Source: an uncultured Emticicia sp.
GTDB lineage: Bacteria; Bacteroidota; Bacteroidia; Cytophagales; Spirosomataceae
Direction of reading: 5' to 3'
Assembly: GCF_937903345.1 (NCBI RefSeq)
Contig: NZ_CALCZQ010000030.1
Span: forward strand, 124,001 to 188,000
Length of the DNA: 64,000 nt
In this document: positions 50,941 to 58,892 of the stretch, one piece after another
How positions within the stretch are numbered: position 1 is the first letter of the stretch
Layout: the number at the start of each line of letters is the position of its first letter
Translations under genes and position numbers: made by a program
Notes under the pieces: generated by a model
What the model was told of the DNA's origin: nothing
Seen by the model: the letters and a program-made list of their open reading frames with translations, nothing else
Database searches by the model: none

Positions 50941-51573
50941 TGTTTGCTTGGGCGAAATAGTGATTATTTATGAATTAATTCATTGATTATAAGTTCTTTG
51001 TGCATTTATTGTTTTACAGAAACCAAAAAATTAGCTGTAAATATTCAATAATGATTTTATCTATGATATGATACAAATCACCTTCAGATATAAAAGTTAA
51101 GTTAAAATCTAAACTCCTAATCATAAATTGTTTCAGCGTTTACATATTGTTGGGCAAAGACTGAGAACAAAATCCATTAAAACAATTGCAAATATAGCAT
51201 AAAGAAAAGAGAATTTTTAGTTTGGTGAAGAGTGTGTTTTCTCTAATTTTTAACAATAAATGAAGATAAGTTTTTAAACTATCTTAATTGACTACAAAGC
51301 TTAGAATAATAAAAGCCCAATTTAGTAAATACTCATTAAAACAAAAACCAGTTATTGTTTCTTGCGTTGGTCTTTAATCTTTTTGATGATGTATCTTTTA
51401 TAGCCTGTCGCTCCTTCATTTGATTAGATAGAGATTAGAGGAAATGTATATTCTTTGGATACCACATGCTAATTTAGACAACTCAATTTCTGCTATAAAT
51501 GTGCAATCGGTTATGCTGGGAGATTTATTGGCCTTTAAAACACTAAATAATTAATAAATATATGCTTATTTTT
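50941..51573. other. Gene-free divergent region between eboA and marR
   Basis: About 630 bp without a convincing gene. Two short frames are visible: a 36-residue one on the plus strand (51444-51554, preceded by GAGGAA) and a 23-codon minus-strand tail ending at 51352-51354 (SNEGATGYKRYIIKKIKDQR). Neither is recognised; they may be scraps of a lost gene. Sequence near 51066-51150 weakly resembles the dispersed element at 32037 and 46785. Confidence 0.4.
51189..51196 (-). promoter_or_regulatory. Possible -7 box of the ebo operon
   Basis: The reverse strand reads TATATTTG followed by C, a good match to the Bacteroidota -7 element, 250 nt upstream of eboA. No clear -33 element at usual distance. 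If used, the leader would be about 245 nt. Confidence 0.3.
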
Positions 51574-51603
51574 ATATTTATGTTGATATATCAACATAAA
51601 TAT
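51574..51603. promoter_or_regulatory. Perfect 30-bp palindromic operator for the MarR regulator
   Basis: The half ATATTTATGTTGATA (51574-51588) is followed directly by its exact reverse complement (51589-51603). Such dyads are the usual binding sites of MarR dimers. It ends 12 nt before the marR start codon and covers the -33 box and most of the spacer of the promoter, so binding would block transcription of marR and the downstream operon. Confidence 0.8.
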
Positions 51604-51612
51604 TTAATTTTG
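51583..51612 (+). promoter_or_regulatory. Promoter of the marR-catabolic operon
   Basis: TTG at 51583-51585, a 19-nt spacer and TAATTTTG at 51605-51612 fit the Bacteroidota consensus TTG-N17-23-TAnnTTTG exactly. The -7 box ends only 3 nt before the marR ATG, which would place the transcript start at or within a few bases of the start codon. Confidence 0.6.
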
Positions 51613-51615
51613 AAA

Positions 51616-52044
51616 ATGGAAGTGCTCAATCAGTCATTTTTTTACACCTTAGAAAAAGCCATTAAAGTGTATCGGCAATATTTTCAAACCCAATTAAAAA
51701 ATGCAGGGTATGATATTACGCTAGATCAATGGCTTGTTTTAAATATGATTATTGACTATGAGGGTATCAGCCAGACAGAAATTGCCAAAAGAGTTTTTAA
51801 GGATAAAGCTTCGATTACAAGAATTATTGATCTTTTGGAATCTAATGGGTATGTAAAAAGAATTCCGCACCCAACTCATGGGAAAATGACTCAAATTAAT
51901 ATTACTCAAAAGGGAAACGAAACTATTGATTTGCTAAAAAAAGAAGTTCCGAAATTTAGAGATTTTGCCTTGAAAAACATTTCAGAAGACCAAAAAAAGG
52001 AAACCCAAGCTGTCTTAAAATCAATTATTTATAACTGTATATAA
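51616..52044 (+). CDS. MarR-family transcriptional regulator
   Basis: A 142-residue winged-helix regulator. The family core is present: LDQWLVLNMIIDYEGISQTE, IAKRVFKDKASITRIIDLLE (recognition helix), SNGYVKRIPHPTHGKMTQIN (wing) and ITQKGNETIDLL. MarR proteins bind palindromes as dimers and release them on binding aromatic acids or their CoA esters, which fits the operon behind it. ATG at 51616 is chosen because it starts the conserved helix and because the palindrome and promoter lie directly before it; an in-frame ATG at 51562 would place the operator inside the coding sequence. The next gene starts 6 nt after its stop. Confidence 0.93.
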   Translation: MEVLNQSFFYTLEKAIKVYRQYFQTQLKNAGYDITLDQWLVLNMIIDYEGISQTEIAKRVFKDKASITRIIDLLESNGYVKRIPHPTHGKMTQINITQKGNETIDLLKKEVPKFRDFALKNISEDQKKETQAVLKSIIYNCI

Positions 52045-52050
52045 AAAACT

Positions 52051-53379
52051 ATGGTGCTTGAAAATAAAATGAAAACGGCCATAATTGCCTCTGCCACTGG
52101 TACACTATTAGAATGGTATGATTTGTTTTTGGCTGTTATATTAGCAAAGTTATTGAGTAGTCAGCTATTTCCTGCCAATAGTAATACAGCATTTTTGGAG
52201 ACTTTAGCTATTGTAGGTTCCTCTTTTTTTGTGCGGCCCATTGGTTCACTTTTCTTTGGCAGTATGGGCGACAGAAAAGGACGAAAAAAATCATTTTTGC
52301 TTTCCTTGTTGCTTATGGGTGGAGCCACATTTTTCATCGGACTTATTCCTACATTTAGTCAAATAGGGTGGGCTGCACCTATTCTATTATTACTATTAAG
52401 ATTGGCACAAGGCTTTGCATTGAGTGGTGAGTATTCTGGTGCTATTGTGTATGTTGCCGAAAACGCCCCTGCCGAAAAACGAGGTTATTATACTGGGTTT
52501 ATTCAAGCTACTGTGCCAATTGGTCTTTTGCTCTGTTTAGTTGTGGTGATAGCGGTTCAGTCAATGATGAGTCCTGAGGATTTTAATAGTTGGGGCTGGC
52601 GACTACCTTTTCTGACTAGTGCCTTTTTGGTGTTTTTTTCCTACCTCGCAAGGCGAAAAATGGATGAAACACCTGTGTATTTGGCAATGAAAGACTCGGG
52701 CAATTTATCAAAGTCGCCCGTAAGAGAATCATTGGATACCTGGAAGAAAATAAAGCTTATATTGATGTTGATTTTTGGAGGAAATGCAGCTCAAAGTACG
52801 ATTATGCAGACCTCACAATTTGTAACACTTTATTTTTTACAAAGAGCCATGAAAGTAGATGAGTTTACAAGTTTCACTATTTTGGCTGTGGCTTTGCTTC
52901 TTGGAACGCCGTTTTTTCAATGGGCGGGAGCTTGGAGCGATAAAATAGGACGAAAAAAAGTCATTTTCATGGGTATCTGTTTGGGTTTAATTTCAATACC
53001 TATTTCCTTTTATCTTTTTAATGCCTTGGGAAATCCAAAAGGTTTGACAACCGTACATGGGTTGCCAGTAAACACAACGCTACTTTTTATTTTTATGGCG
53101 TTTATTAATATGATAGCAAGTGCCCTTGTTTATGGCCCAATGGGCATATTTGTGATGGAATATTTTGAAAGTAAGGTACGCTATACCAGCATGGGTTTTA
53201 CTCATAATATAGGCAATGGACTCATTGGTGGGGCAACTCCATTGGTTACAGAATTTCTTAAAGCAAATATAATTGTTGGGGCCGCTTTGTCACCCTTTGT
53301 AGGTTTATTATATCCCATAGGTCTTGTGGCATTAGCATTCGTAATTAATCCTTTTTTAAAAGAGAGCAAAGACTTATAA
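52051..53379 (+). CDS. MFS transporter, metabolite:H+ symporter (MHS) type
   Basis: A 442-residue secondary transporter with twelve helices. MHS-family signatures are clear: TGTLLEWYDLFLAV in helix 1, FFVRPIGSLFFGSMGDRKGRKKSF with the RxGRK loop 2-3 motif, LRLAQGFALSGEYSGAIVYV, and WSDKIGRKKVIF in the second half. Related proteins import carboxylates such as shikimate, citrate, or aromatic acids, which suits uptake of the substrate of this operon. ATG at 52051 is kept; an ATG six codons on (52069) is an alternative. The end (NPFLKESKDL) is followed 27 nt later by the next gene. Confidence 0.9.
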   Translation: MVLENKMKTAIIASATGTLLEWYDLFLAVILAKLLSSQLFPANSNTAFLETLAIVGSSFFVRPIGSLFFGSMGDRKGRKKSFLLSLLLMGGATFFIGLIPTFSQIGWAAPILLLLLRLAQGFALSGEYSGAIVYVAENAPAEKRGYYTGFIQATVPIGLLLCLVVVIAVQSMMSPEDFNSWGWRLPFLTSAFLVFFSYLARRKMDETPVYLAMKDSGNLSKSPVRESLDTWKKIKLILMLIFGGNAAQSTIMQTSQFVTLYFLQRAMKVDEFTSFTILAVALLLGTPFFQWAGAWSDKIGRKKVIFMGICLGLISIPISFYLFNALGNPKGLTTVHGLPVNTTLLFIFMAFINMIASALVYGPMGIFVMEYFESKVRYTSMGFTHNIGNGLIGGATPLVTEFLKANIIVGAALSPFVGLLYPIGLVALAFVINPFLKESKDL

Positions 53380-53405
53380 GACTAAATTTTTAAAATAAAG
53401 CAATC

Positions 53406-54362
53406 ATGCAAAAACAATTTGCCAGTGTTTCAGACTTGGAAGAAAAACAAATCACATTTACTGAAATAGCACCAAATATATACGCTTACACCACTCAAGG
53501 CGACCCAAATAGTGCTGTGATTATTGGCGACGACCATGTGTTGGTGATGGAAGCCCAAGCAACTCCAGTGATGGCAAAAGCCTTAATTGAAAAAATCAGA
53601 ACAGTTACTGATAAACCCATAAAATACTTAATACTAAGCCATTATCATGCAGTAAGGGTATTGGGTGCCTCTGCCTTTGATGGTGCCGAAATTGTTTGTT
53701 CTGCTAAAACTTTAGAAATGATAAATGAACGTGGTGAGCAGGATTTTAAAAGTGAAACCGACCGATTCCCAAGGTTATTTAAGTCTGTGGAATCGATTCC
53801 TCATTTGACTTACCCAACCATCACTTTCGAGACAGCCATGACCATCAATTTGGGCAATAGAATTGTAGAATTGAAACATTTAGGTGCTGGCCATACCCGT
53901 GGTGACATCGTGGCTTGGGTGCCAGATTGCAAGGCACTTTTTAGTGGAGACTTGCTTGAATACGGAGCTACACCTTATTGCGGAGATGCCCAATTAGAAG
54001 AGTGGCCTCAAACATTGCAACATATAAAAGCATTGGGTGCTGTTTGTGCTGTTCCAGGTCGTGGAAATGCTCTATTTAATGAAAATGAAGTAAATGAATC
54101 AATTGATAGTACCACGAAATACGTAACAATGCTACTCGATACAGCGAAAGTTGCGGTATCAAAAGGTTTGGATTTGACAGAAGCCTATAAGGAAATTCAT
54201 GGTTTAATGAAACCCATTTTTGGTGACTATGTAATATTTGAACATTGTATGCCTTTCAATGTAACCCGTGCCTATGAAGAAGCACAAGGTATCAAGCATC
54301 CTAAAATATGGACAGCAGAAAAGGACAAAGAAATGTGGTTTGCATTGCAAGCAAGTATTTGA
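53406..54362 (+). CDS. MBL-fold protein with a variant metal site
   Basis: A 318-residue metallo-beta-lactamase-fold protein with no signal peptide. The usual HxHxDH motif reads HYHAVR (His79, His81, then Val83 and Arg84 in place of Asp and His). Other ligands seem retained in altered form: GAGHTRGD (His163) and FSGDLLEYGATPYCGD (Asp182). A one-metal or non-hydrolytic role is therefore possible. Similar HYHAVRVLGA proteins occur in aromatic-catabolic and quinoprotein-linked clusters of other bacteria. Here it follows the transporter by 26 nt and precedes the nitronate-monooxygenase-like gene by 21 nt, so it is surely in the operon. Its reaction in the pathway is unknown. Confidence 0.83.
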   Translation: MQKQFASVSDLEEKQITFTEIAPNIYAYTTQGDPNSAVIIGDDHVLVMEAQATPVMAKALIEKIRTVTDKPIKYLILSHYHAVRVLGASAFDGAEIVCSAKTLEMINERGEQDFKSETDRFPRLFKSVESIPHLTYPTITFETAMTINLGNRIVELKHLGAGHTRGDIVAWVPDCKALFSGDLLEYGATPYCGDAQLEEWPQTLQHIKALGAVCAVPGRGNALFNENEVNESIDSTTKYVTMLLDTAKVAVSKGLDLTEAYKEIHGLMKPIFGDYVIFEHCMPFNVTRAYEEAQGIKHPKIWTAEKDKEMWFALQASI

Positions 54363-54383
54363 TTTTTAATAAAATATTCCAGC

Positions 54384-55484
54384 ATGAAATCATCAAGTAA
54401 TTCAAGAAGGTCATTTCTGAAAAATACAGCTTTAGGAGCTGCATTTGCAGCAACACCAACTCCACTAAAAGCTGAAAATTTAGAAGCGAAAACATTACAA
54501 ACCAAACTGACCAAGGAATATGGATTTTCAGTACCCATCATCTCGGCAGGTATGGCGTTTGTTGCCAATGCCGAATTGGCCATTGCCGTTTCAAAAACAG
54601 GTGCTTTGGGGCAAATGAGTGGTTCGGGATTTCCTGTGGATTATTTAAAAAGTCAGATACAAAAAATAAAAACAGAGCTAAAAGGAAAACCTTTCGGCGT
54701 CAATTTCATACCTCGTTTTATTCAGATTGAACATATTGAAGCATGTATTGCTGAGAAAGTACCTGTTGTGATTTTTTTCTGGGATGATGTACCAGCCGTA
54801 TACATCAAACGACTAAAAGAAAATAAAGTAAAAATTTGGATACAGATAGGCAGTTTGGCAGAAGCCAAAGTTGCCGTGGAAGCTGGTGCAGATGCCTTAA
54901 TAGTGCAAGGGTACGAAGCTGGAGGACATAACAGAAGTACGGCTTCTGTATTTTCTTTATTGCCCAATATTAAAAAAGCCTTACCACAAATACCCCTAAT
55001 TGTTGCAGGTGGCATAGCGGATGGCCAAGGATTGGCCGCTGCACTTATTTTGGGGGCAGATGCTGTTTCGGTTGGTACTCGATTTTTAGCTACACCAGAA
55101 TCCAATGCTCATCCGGAATACAAAAAAAGGGTTGTGGCGGCCGATGTACATGATACCGTACATCATAACATATTTGGTTTTGATTTCCCAGATGCAACAG
55201 TAAGGGGCATTCGCAATAAAATAGTGGCAGAATATGAAGGGAAAGATTATCCTGCTCCTTATGCCAATAAAAAACCTGAAGATTTTCCAATCATAGGTCA
55301 GTCGGCGATGGGGCCAATTAGGCGATTTTCAGGCGTACTACCAACACCAGAAACCACTGGCGATTTTGAGCAAATGAGCTTATTGGCTGGAGAATCAGTA
55401 GGACTAATTAAAGATATAAAACCTGTGGCAGAAATTGTAAGTCAAATGGTAAAAGAAGCAAAGTTTTGTTTGGCAAAATTCTAA
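54384..55484 (+). CDS. Nitronate monooxygenase-like FMN protein with Tat signal
   Basis: A 366-residue TIM-barrel flavoprotein of the nitronate monooxygenase/2-nitropropane dioxygenase family: VPIISAGMAFVANAELAIAV, GQMSGSGFPVDYLKSQ, FGVNFIPRF, ADALIVQGYEAGGHNRS with the His of the active site, LIVAGGIADGQGLAAALILGA and VGTRFLATPESNAHPEYKKR. It begins NSRRSFLKNTALGAAFAATP (Arg8-Arg9), a twin-arginine signal, which is unusual since family members are cytoplasmic. Export with bound FMN fits the Tat path. Its role could be detoxifying nitronates or oxidising a related carbanion; only 4 nt separate it from the next gene. Confidence 0.85.
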   Translation: MKSSSNSRRSFLKNTALGAAFAATPTPLKAENLEAKTLQTKLTKEYGFSVPIISAGMAFVANAELAIAVSKTGALGQMSGSGFPVDYLKSQIQKIKTELKGKPFGVNFIPRFIQIEHIEACIAEKVPVVIFFWDDVPAVYIKRLKENKVKIWIQIGSLAEAKVAVEAGADALIVQGYEAGGHNRSTASVFSLLPNIKKALPQIPLIVAGGIADGQGLAAALILGADAVSVGTRFLATPESNAHPEYKKRVVAADVHDTVHHNIFGFDFPDATVRGIRNKIVAEYEGKDYPAPYANKKPEDFPIIGQSAMGPIRRFSGVLPTPETTGDFEQMSLLAGESVGLIKDIKPVAEIVSQMVKEAKFCLAKF

Positions 55485-55488
55485 ATCT

Positions 55489-55905
55489 ATGAAAATGAAA
55501 TTGTTTTTAAAACTATTGCTTTGTTTAGCATTTGTTAATGTGGGATGTAGCTCAAAATTAAGTAGTAATAAGGTGAGAAAGGCTAAATTGGCAGAAAGCA
55601 AACTACACCACATCGTCCTATTTAACTTTAAAGAAACTGCCCCAATTGACACCATTGAAAAAGCTATGTACGAACTTTTTGGTACTATTAAAGGAGTAAA
55701 TGACCTAAGTTTTAATAAAAATGTATCCAGCAGGGGCAAGCTCGACAAAGGGTACAAATATTCATTCTATATGACTTTTAAATCTGAAATTGTAAGGGAT
55801 TCTGTTTTTTATACCCACCCTAACTATAAAAAGATTGGCGGTATTATAGGTCCACATATCAACGAATATCTTATTTATGACTATTGGATACCAGAGAAGA
55901 AGTAA
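55489..55905 (+). CDS. Dabb-domain (stress-responsive A/B barrel) lipoprotein
   Basis: A 138-residue protein with a lipoprotein signal (MKMKLFLKLLLCLAFVNVGC, lipobox Cys20) and a single Dabb domain: LHHIVLFNFKETAPIDTIEK, YELFGTIKGVNDLSFNKNVS, YKYSFYMTFKSEIVRDSVFY, THPNYKKIGGIIGPHINEYL. Dabb proteins are small dimeric barrels; some cyclise polyketides, others are of unknown function. Export is rare in the family. It starts 4 nt after the nitronate-monooxygenase-like gene, and both appear exported, so they may work together outside the cytoplasm. A 123-bp gap to the next gene could hold a second promoter. Confidence 0.85.
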   Translation: MKMKLFLKLLLCLAFVNVGCSSKLSSNKVRKAKLAESKLHHIVLFNFKETAPIDTIEKAMYELFGTIKGVNDLSFNKNVSSRGKLDKGYKYSFYMTFKSEIVRDSVFYTHPNYKKIGGIIGPHINEYLIYDYWIPEKK

Positions 55906-56028
55906 TTGACAATAATTTTTTGGTAAAATTCCAAAATTGAATGTTTGTATATTTTTTAAAAATTATGGGTAAAGTTATAAACCCTACTTTAGAACCTAAT
56001 AATTTAAATATTTTTTGATAAAATAACG

Positions 56029-57708
56029 ATGTTTGAATACCAAACTTATCCATTTGTAAAACCGCCTGAATTAAGTAATGTTAATTCTAAAATTTATGAT
56101 TTAAGCATCGTAGGTGGTGGTCCTGTCGGTTTAACCTTGGCTTTGTCCTTGGCAAAACAAGGAGTCAAAGTTTTGCTTTTAAATGATGGTAATCAGGTGA
56201 GTGTTGGCAGTCGTGCTATATGTTTTGCCAAAAGAAGTTTAGAGATTTTTAATAAATTGGGAGTGGCAAAACCAATGATAGAAAAAGGTGTACAATGGAA
56301 TGTTGGCCGAATTTTTTTCAAAGAACAAGAAATTGATAGTTTTGATTTATCGCCTGATAATCTATCAAAATACCCTGCTTTTATTAATTTACAACAATAT
56401 TATGTAGAGCATTTTCTGATAGAAGCTGCATTGAATGAACCCAAAATTGACATAAGGTGGCAGAATAAAGTAGTAAATATTGAACAGATTAATGAAGAAA
56501 TTGTAAAAGCGGCTATTGAAACCCCTGAAGGTAATTATTTTATAGAAACCAAATACCTTATCGCCTGTGATGGCAGCAGAAGCACCATTCGCAGTTTAAT
56601 GAATTTAGAGATGCAAGGAGAGCGTTTTGAAGAAAGATTTCTCATTGCAGATTTTAAAATGGAAGCCGACTTTCCTTCTGAAAGATGGTTTTGGTTTGAC
56701 CCACCTTTTGCTCCTGGTCAAAGTATTTTATTGCATAAACAACCCGATAATTTATGGCGATTGGATTTTAAATTGGGAAAAAATGCAGACAGTTCAATTG
56801 CTCAAGACAAGGAATTTATTAGTGAAAAAATTAAAAGCGTTATTAAAGACCGACCTTTCGAATTGGATTGGACAAGTATTTATAGTTTTAGCAGTAAAAA
56901 ATTAGATAGATTTGTCCATAATAATGTCATTTTTATAGGCGATGCAGCTCATGTAGTAAGTCCATTTGGAGCAAGAGGTGCCAATAGTGGCATTGAAGAT
57001 GCTGATAATCTGAGTTGGAAACTTACTGCAATTTTAAAAGGGAATAATAAGGAACTTTTAGAAACATATAATGCTGAAAGGGTAGCGGCTGCAGTCCAAA
57101 ATATAGCTTGTACAGGTCAGTCAAATACTTTTATTGCACCACAGGGCGAAGAAGCTACTGCCATTAGAAATGCTATTTTAGAAAAAGCTAAAACAGATGT
57201 ATTTTATAAAAGGCAAATAAATTGTGGCCGACTTAGCATACCTTCTGTTTATGGTAAATATCTAAATTCCGAAGAAGGCTGCTGGCAAAGTCAAGACCTG
57301 GAGCCTGGCAGAGCTGTAAAAGATTGTAGTATCGATAACAATTATTTGATAGAAAAATTAGGCTATCATTTTACCTTACTCATTAATAAAAATAGGCTTT
57401 CGGAACACGAAAAGAAACAAATAACTAATGCAGAAATAGATATTATCGAAATTGATATATTCAAAAACCAAAAACTTTCAAAACTTTATGATTTATTGGA
57501 TGGAGGTGCTTACTTAATTACCCCAGACCAATACATTTTGGGTAGATGGCGAAAATTTGAAGTTGGTGATGTATTAGATTTAATCGATTCTTATTTGTCT
57601 GGAAATCTCTTTGAACAAGAAAGTCTAATCAAAACTGAGCAGGAAATCATAGATGAAGAGGTTGCAGAAAGCCTTAGAAACGTTCATTTGTTAAATGTTA
57701 TAAATTAA
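56029..57708 (+). CDS. FAD-dependent aromatic monooxygenase (MhpA-like)
   Basis: A 559-residue flavoprotein hydroxylase of the class A type. The Rossmann motif is SIVGGGPVGLTLALSLAKQG, the DG motif region reads LIACDGSRSTIRSLMNLEMQ, and the second FAD motif is FIGDAAHVVSPFGARGANSG followed by IEDADNLSWKL. These occur in 3-(3-hydroxyphenyl)propionate, 3-hydroxyphenylacetate and related hydroxylases. The C-terminal thioredoxin-like part is short. Its position ahead of hmgA suggests it makes homogentisate (for example from 3-hydroxyphenylacetate or a similar acid) by NAD(P)H-dependent ring hydroxylation. Only 4 nt separate it from hmgA. Confidence 0.88.
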   Translation: MFEYQTYPFVKPPELSNVNSKIYDLSIVGGGPVGLTLALSLAKQGVKVLLLNDGNQVSVGSRAICFAKRSLEIFNKLGVAKPMIEKGVQWNVGRIFFKEQEIDSFDLSPDNLSKYPAFINLQQYYVEHFLIEAALNEPKIDIRWQNKVVNIEQINEEIVKAAIETPEGNYFIETKYLIACDGSRSTIRSLMNLEMQGERFEERFLIADFKMEADFPSERWFWFDPPFAPGQSILLHKQPDNLWRLDFKLGKNADSSIAQDKEFISEKIKSVIKDRPFELDWTSIYSFSSKKLDRFVHNNVIFIGDAAHVVSPFGARGANSGIEDADNLSWKLTAILKGNNKELLETYNAERVAAAVQNIACTGQSNTFIAPQGEEATAIRNAILEKAKTDVFYKRQINCGRLSIPSVYGKYLNSEEGCWQSQDLEPGRAVKDCSIDNNYLIEKLGYHFTLLINKNRLSEHEKKQITNAEIDIIEIDIFKNQKLSKLYDLLDGGAYLITPDQYILGRWRKFEVGDVLDLIDSYLSGNLFEQESLIKTEQEIIDEEVAESLRNVHLLNVIN

Positions 57709-57712
57709 AATT

Positions 57713-58870
57713 ATGCCCATTTATCATAAATTAGGAAAAATGCCACTAAAGCGGCACACCCAGTTTAAAAAAACTGATGGTGGGCTATATTATGAGCAAT
57801 TGTTTGGAACAATTGGCTTCGATGGCATGTCATCTCTTTTGTATGAAATTCATCGACCAACAATGGTCAAAGAGATTTTGTCCGAAAAAGACGTTTCGCC
57901 TAAAATAGCCATTGAAAAAGGCATGAAAGCCCGCCTTTTGAAAGGTTTTGAGGTAAAGCCGAAAGATGATTTTTTGGAGAGTCGTACGCCACTTTTGGTA
58001 AATTCTGATATTCATATTGGCTTGGCAGCACCAAAAAAATCATTGCGTGAATATTTCCACAAAAATGTAGATGCCGACGAAATGCTGTTTATACACCAAG
58101 GCAGTGGTACTTTGAGGACCATGCTTGGCAATATTTCTTTTGAGTACGGCGACTATCTCATCATTCCAAGAGGCATGATTTACCAAATAGATTTCGATAC
58201 TGATCAAAATCGAATTTTATACGCAGAAAGTTTTCATCCAATCTATACACCCAAACGTTATAGAAATCATTTTGGCCAGCTATTAGAGCATTCACCATTT
58301 TGTGAACGCGATTTAAAATTACCCCAAGACCTCGAAACGCATGACGAAAAAGGCGATTTCATTATAAAAATCAAAAAACAAGGCGTTTTATATGAAATGC
58401 TTTACCCTACACATCCATTTGATGTGATTGGATGGGATGGATATAATTTTCCTTATGGTTTTTCAATTCATAATTTTGAACCTATTACTGGCCGTGTGCA
58501 TCAGCCGCCACCAGTGCATCAGACTTTTGAAACCAAGGCGTTTGTCATTTGTTCTTTCGTGCCACGATTGTACGATTATCATCCATTGAGCATACCTGCA
58601 CCTTACAATCATTCAAATATTGATAGTGATGAAATGTTGTATTATGTAGATGGTGACTTTATGAGCCGAAACAATATTGAGCAAGGACATATCACATTAC
58701 ATCCATCGGGAATACCACATGGTCCAGCACCAGGGGCTTATGAGCGTAGTATCGGGCATACTGGCACTGAAGAATTAGCAGTTATGATTGATACTTTCAG
58801 ACCTTTAAGCATTACTGAAGATGCTTTGAAAATTGATGATGGAAAATATTACAAGAGTTGGTTAGAGTAA
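57713..58870 (+). CDS. hmgA: Homogentisate 1,2-dioxygenase
   Basis: The non-haem iron dioxygenase that opens the homogentisate ring to give maleylacetoacetate. The 385-residue product matches the compact Bacteroidota form: MPIYHKLGKMPLKRHTQF, EQLFGTIGFDGMSS, NVDADEMLFIHQGSGTLRTM, YLIIPRGMIYQIDF, RYRNHFGQLLEHSPFCERDL, FDVIGWDGYNFPYGFSIHNF, GRVHQPPPVHQTFETKAFVI, SFVPRLYDYHPLSIPAPYNH (start of the iron-binding region), SNIDSDEMLYYVDGDFMSRN and HPSGIPHGPAPGAYE with the later His. It is shorter than the ~430-residue proteobacterial and human enzymes. It is translationally close to the genes on both sides (4 and 22 nt). Confidence 0.94.
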   Translation: MPIYHKLGKMPLKRHTQFKKTDGGLYYEQLFGTIGFDGMSSLLYEIHRPTMVKEILSEKDVSPKIAIEKGMKARLLKGFEVKPKDDFLESRTPLLVNSDIHIGLAAPKKSLREYFHKNVDADEMLFIHQGSGTLRTMLGNISFEYGDYLIIPRGMIYQIDFDTDQNRILYAESFHPIYTPKRYRNHFGQLLEHSPFCERDLKLPQDLETHDEKGDFIIKIKKQGVLYEMLYPTHPFDVIGWDGYNFPYGFSIHNFEPITGRVHQPPPVHQTFETKAFVICSFVPRLYDYHPLSIPAPYNHSNIDSDEMLYYVDGDFMSRNNIEQGHITLHPSGIPHGPAPGAYERSIGHTGTEELAVMIDTFRPLSITEDALKIDDGKYYKSWLE

Positions 58871-58892
58871 AAAAACGATTAAAAAAAATAAA

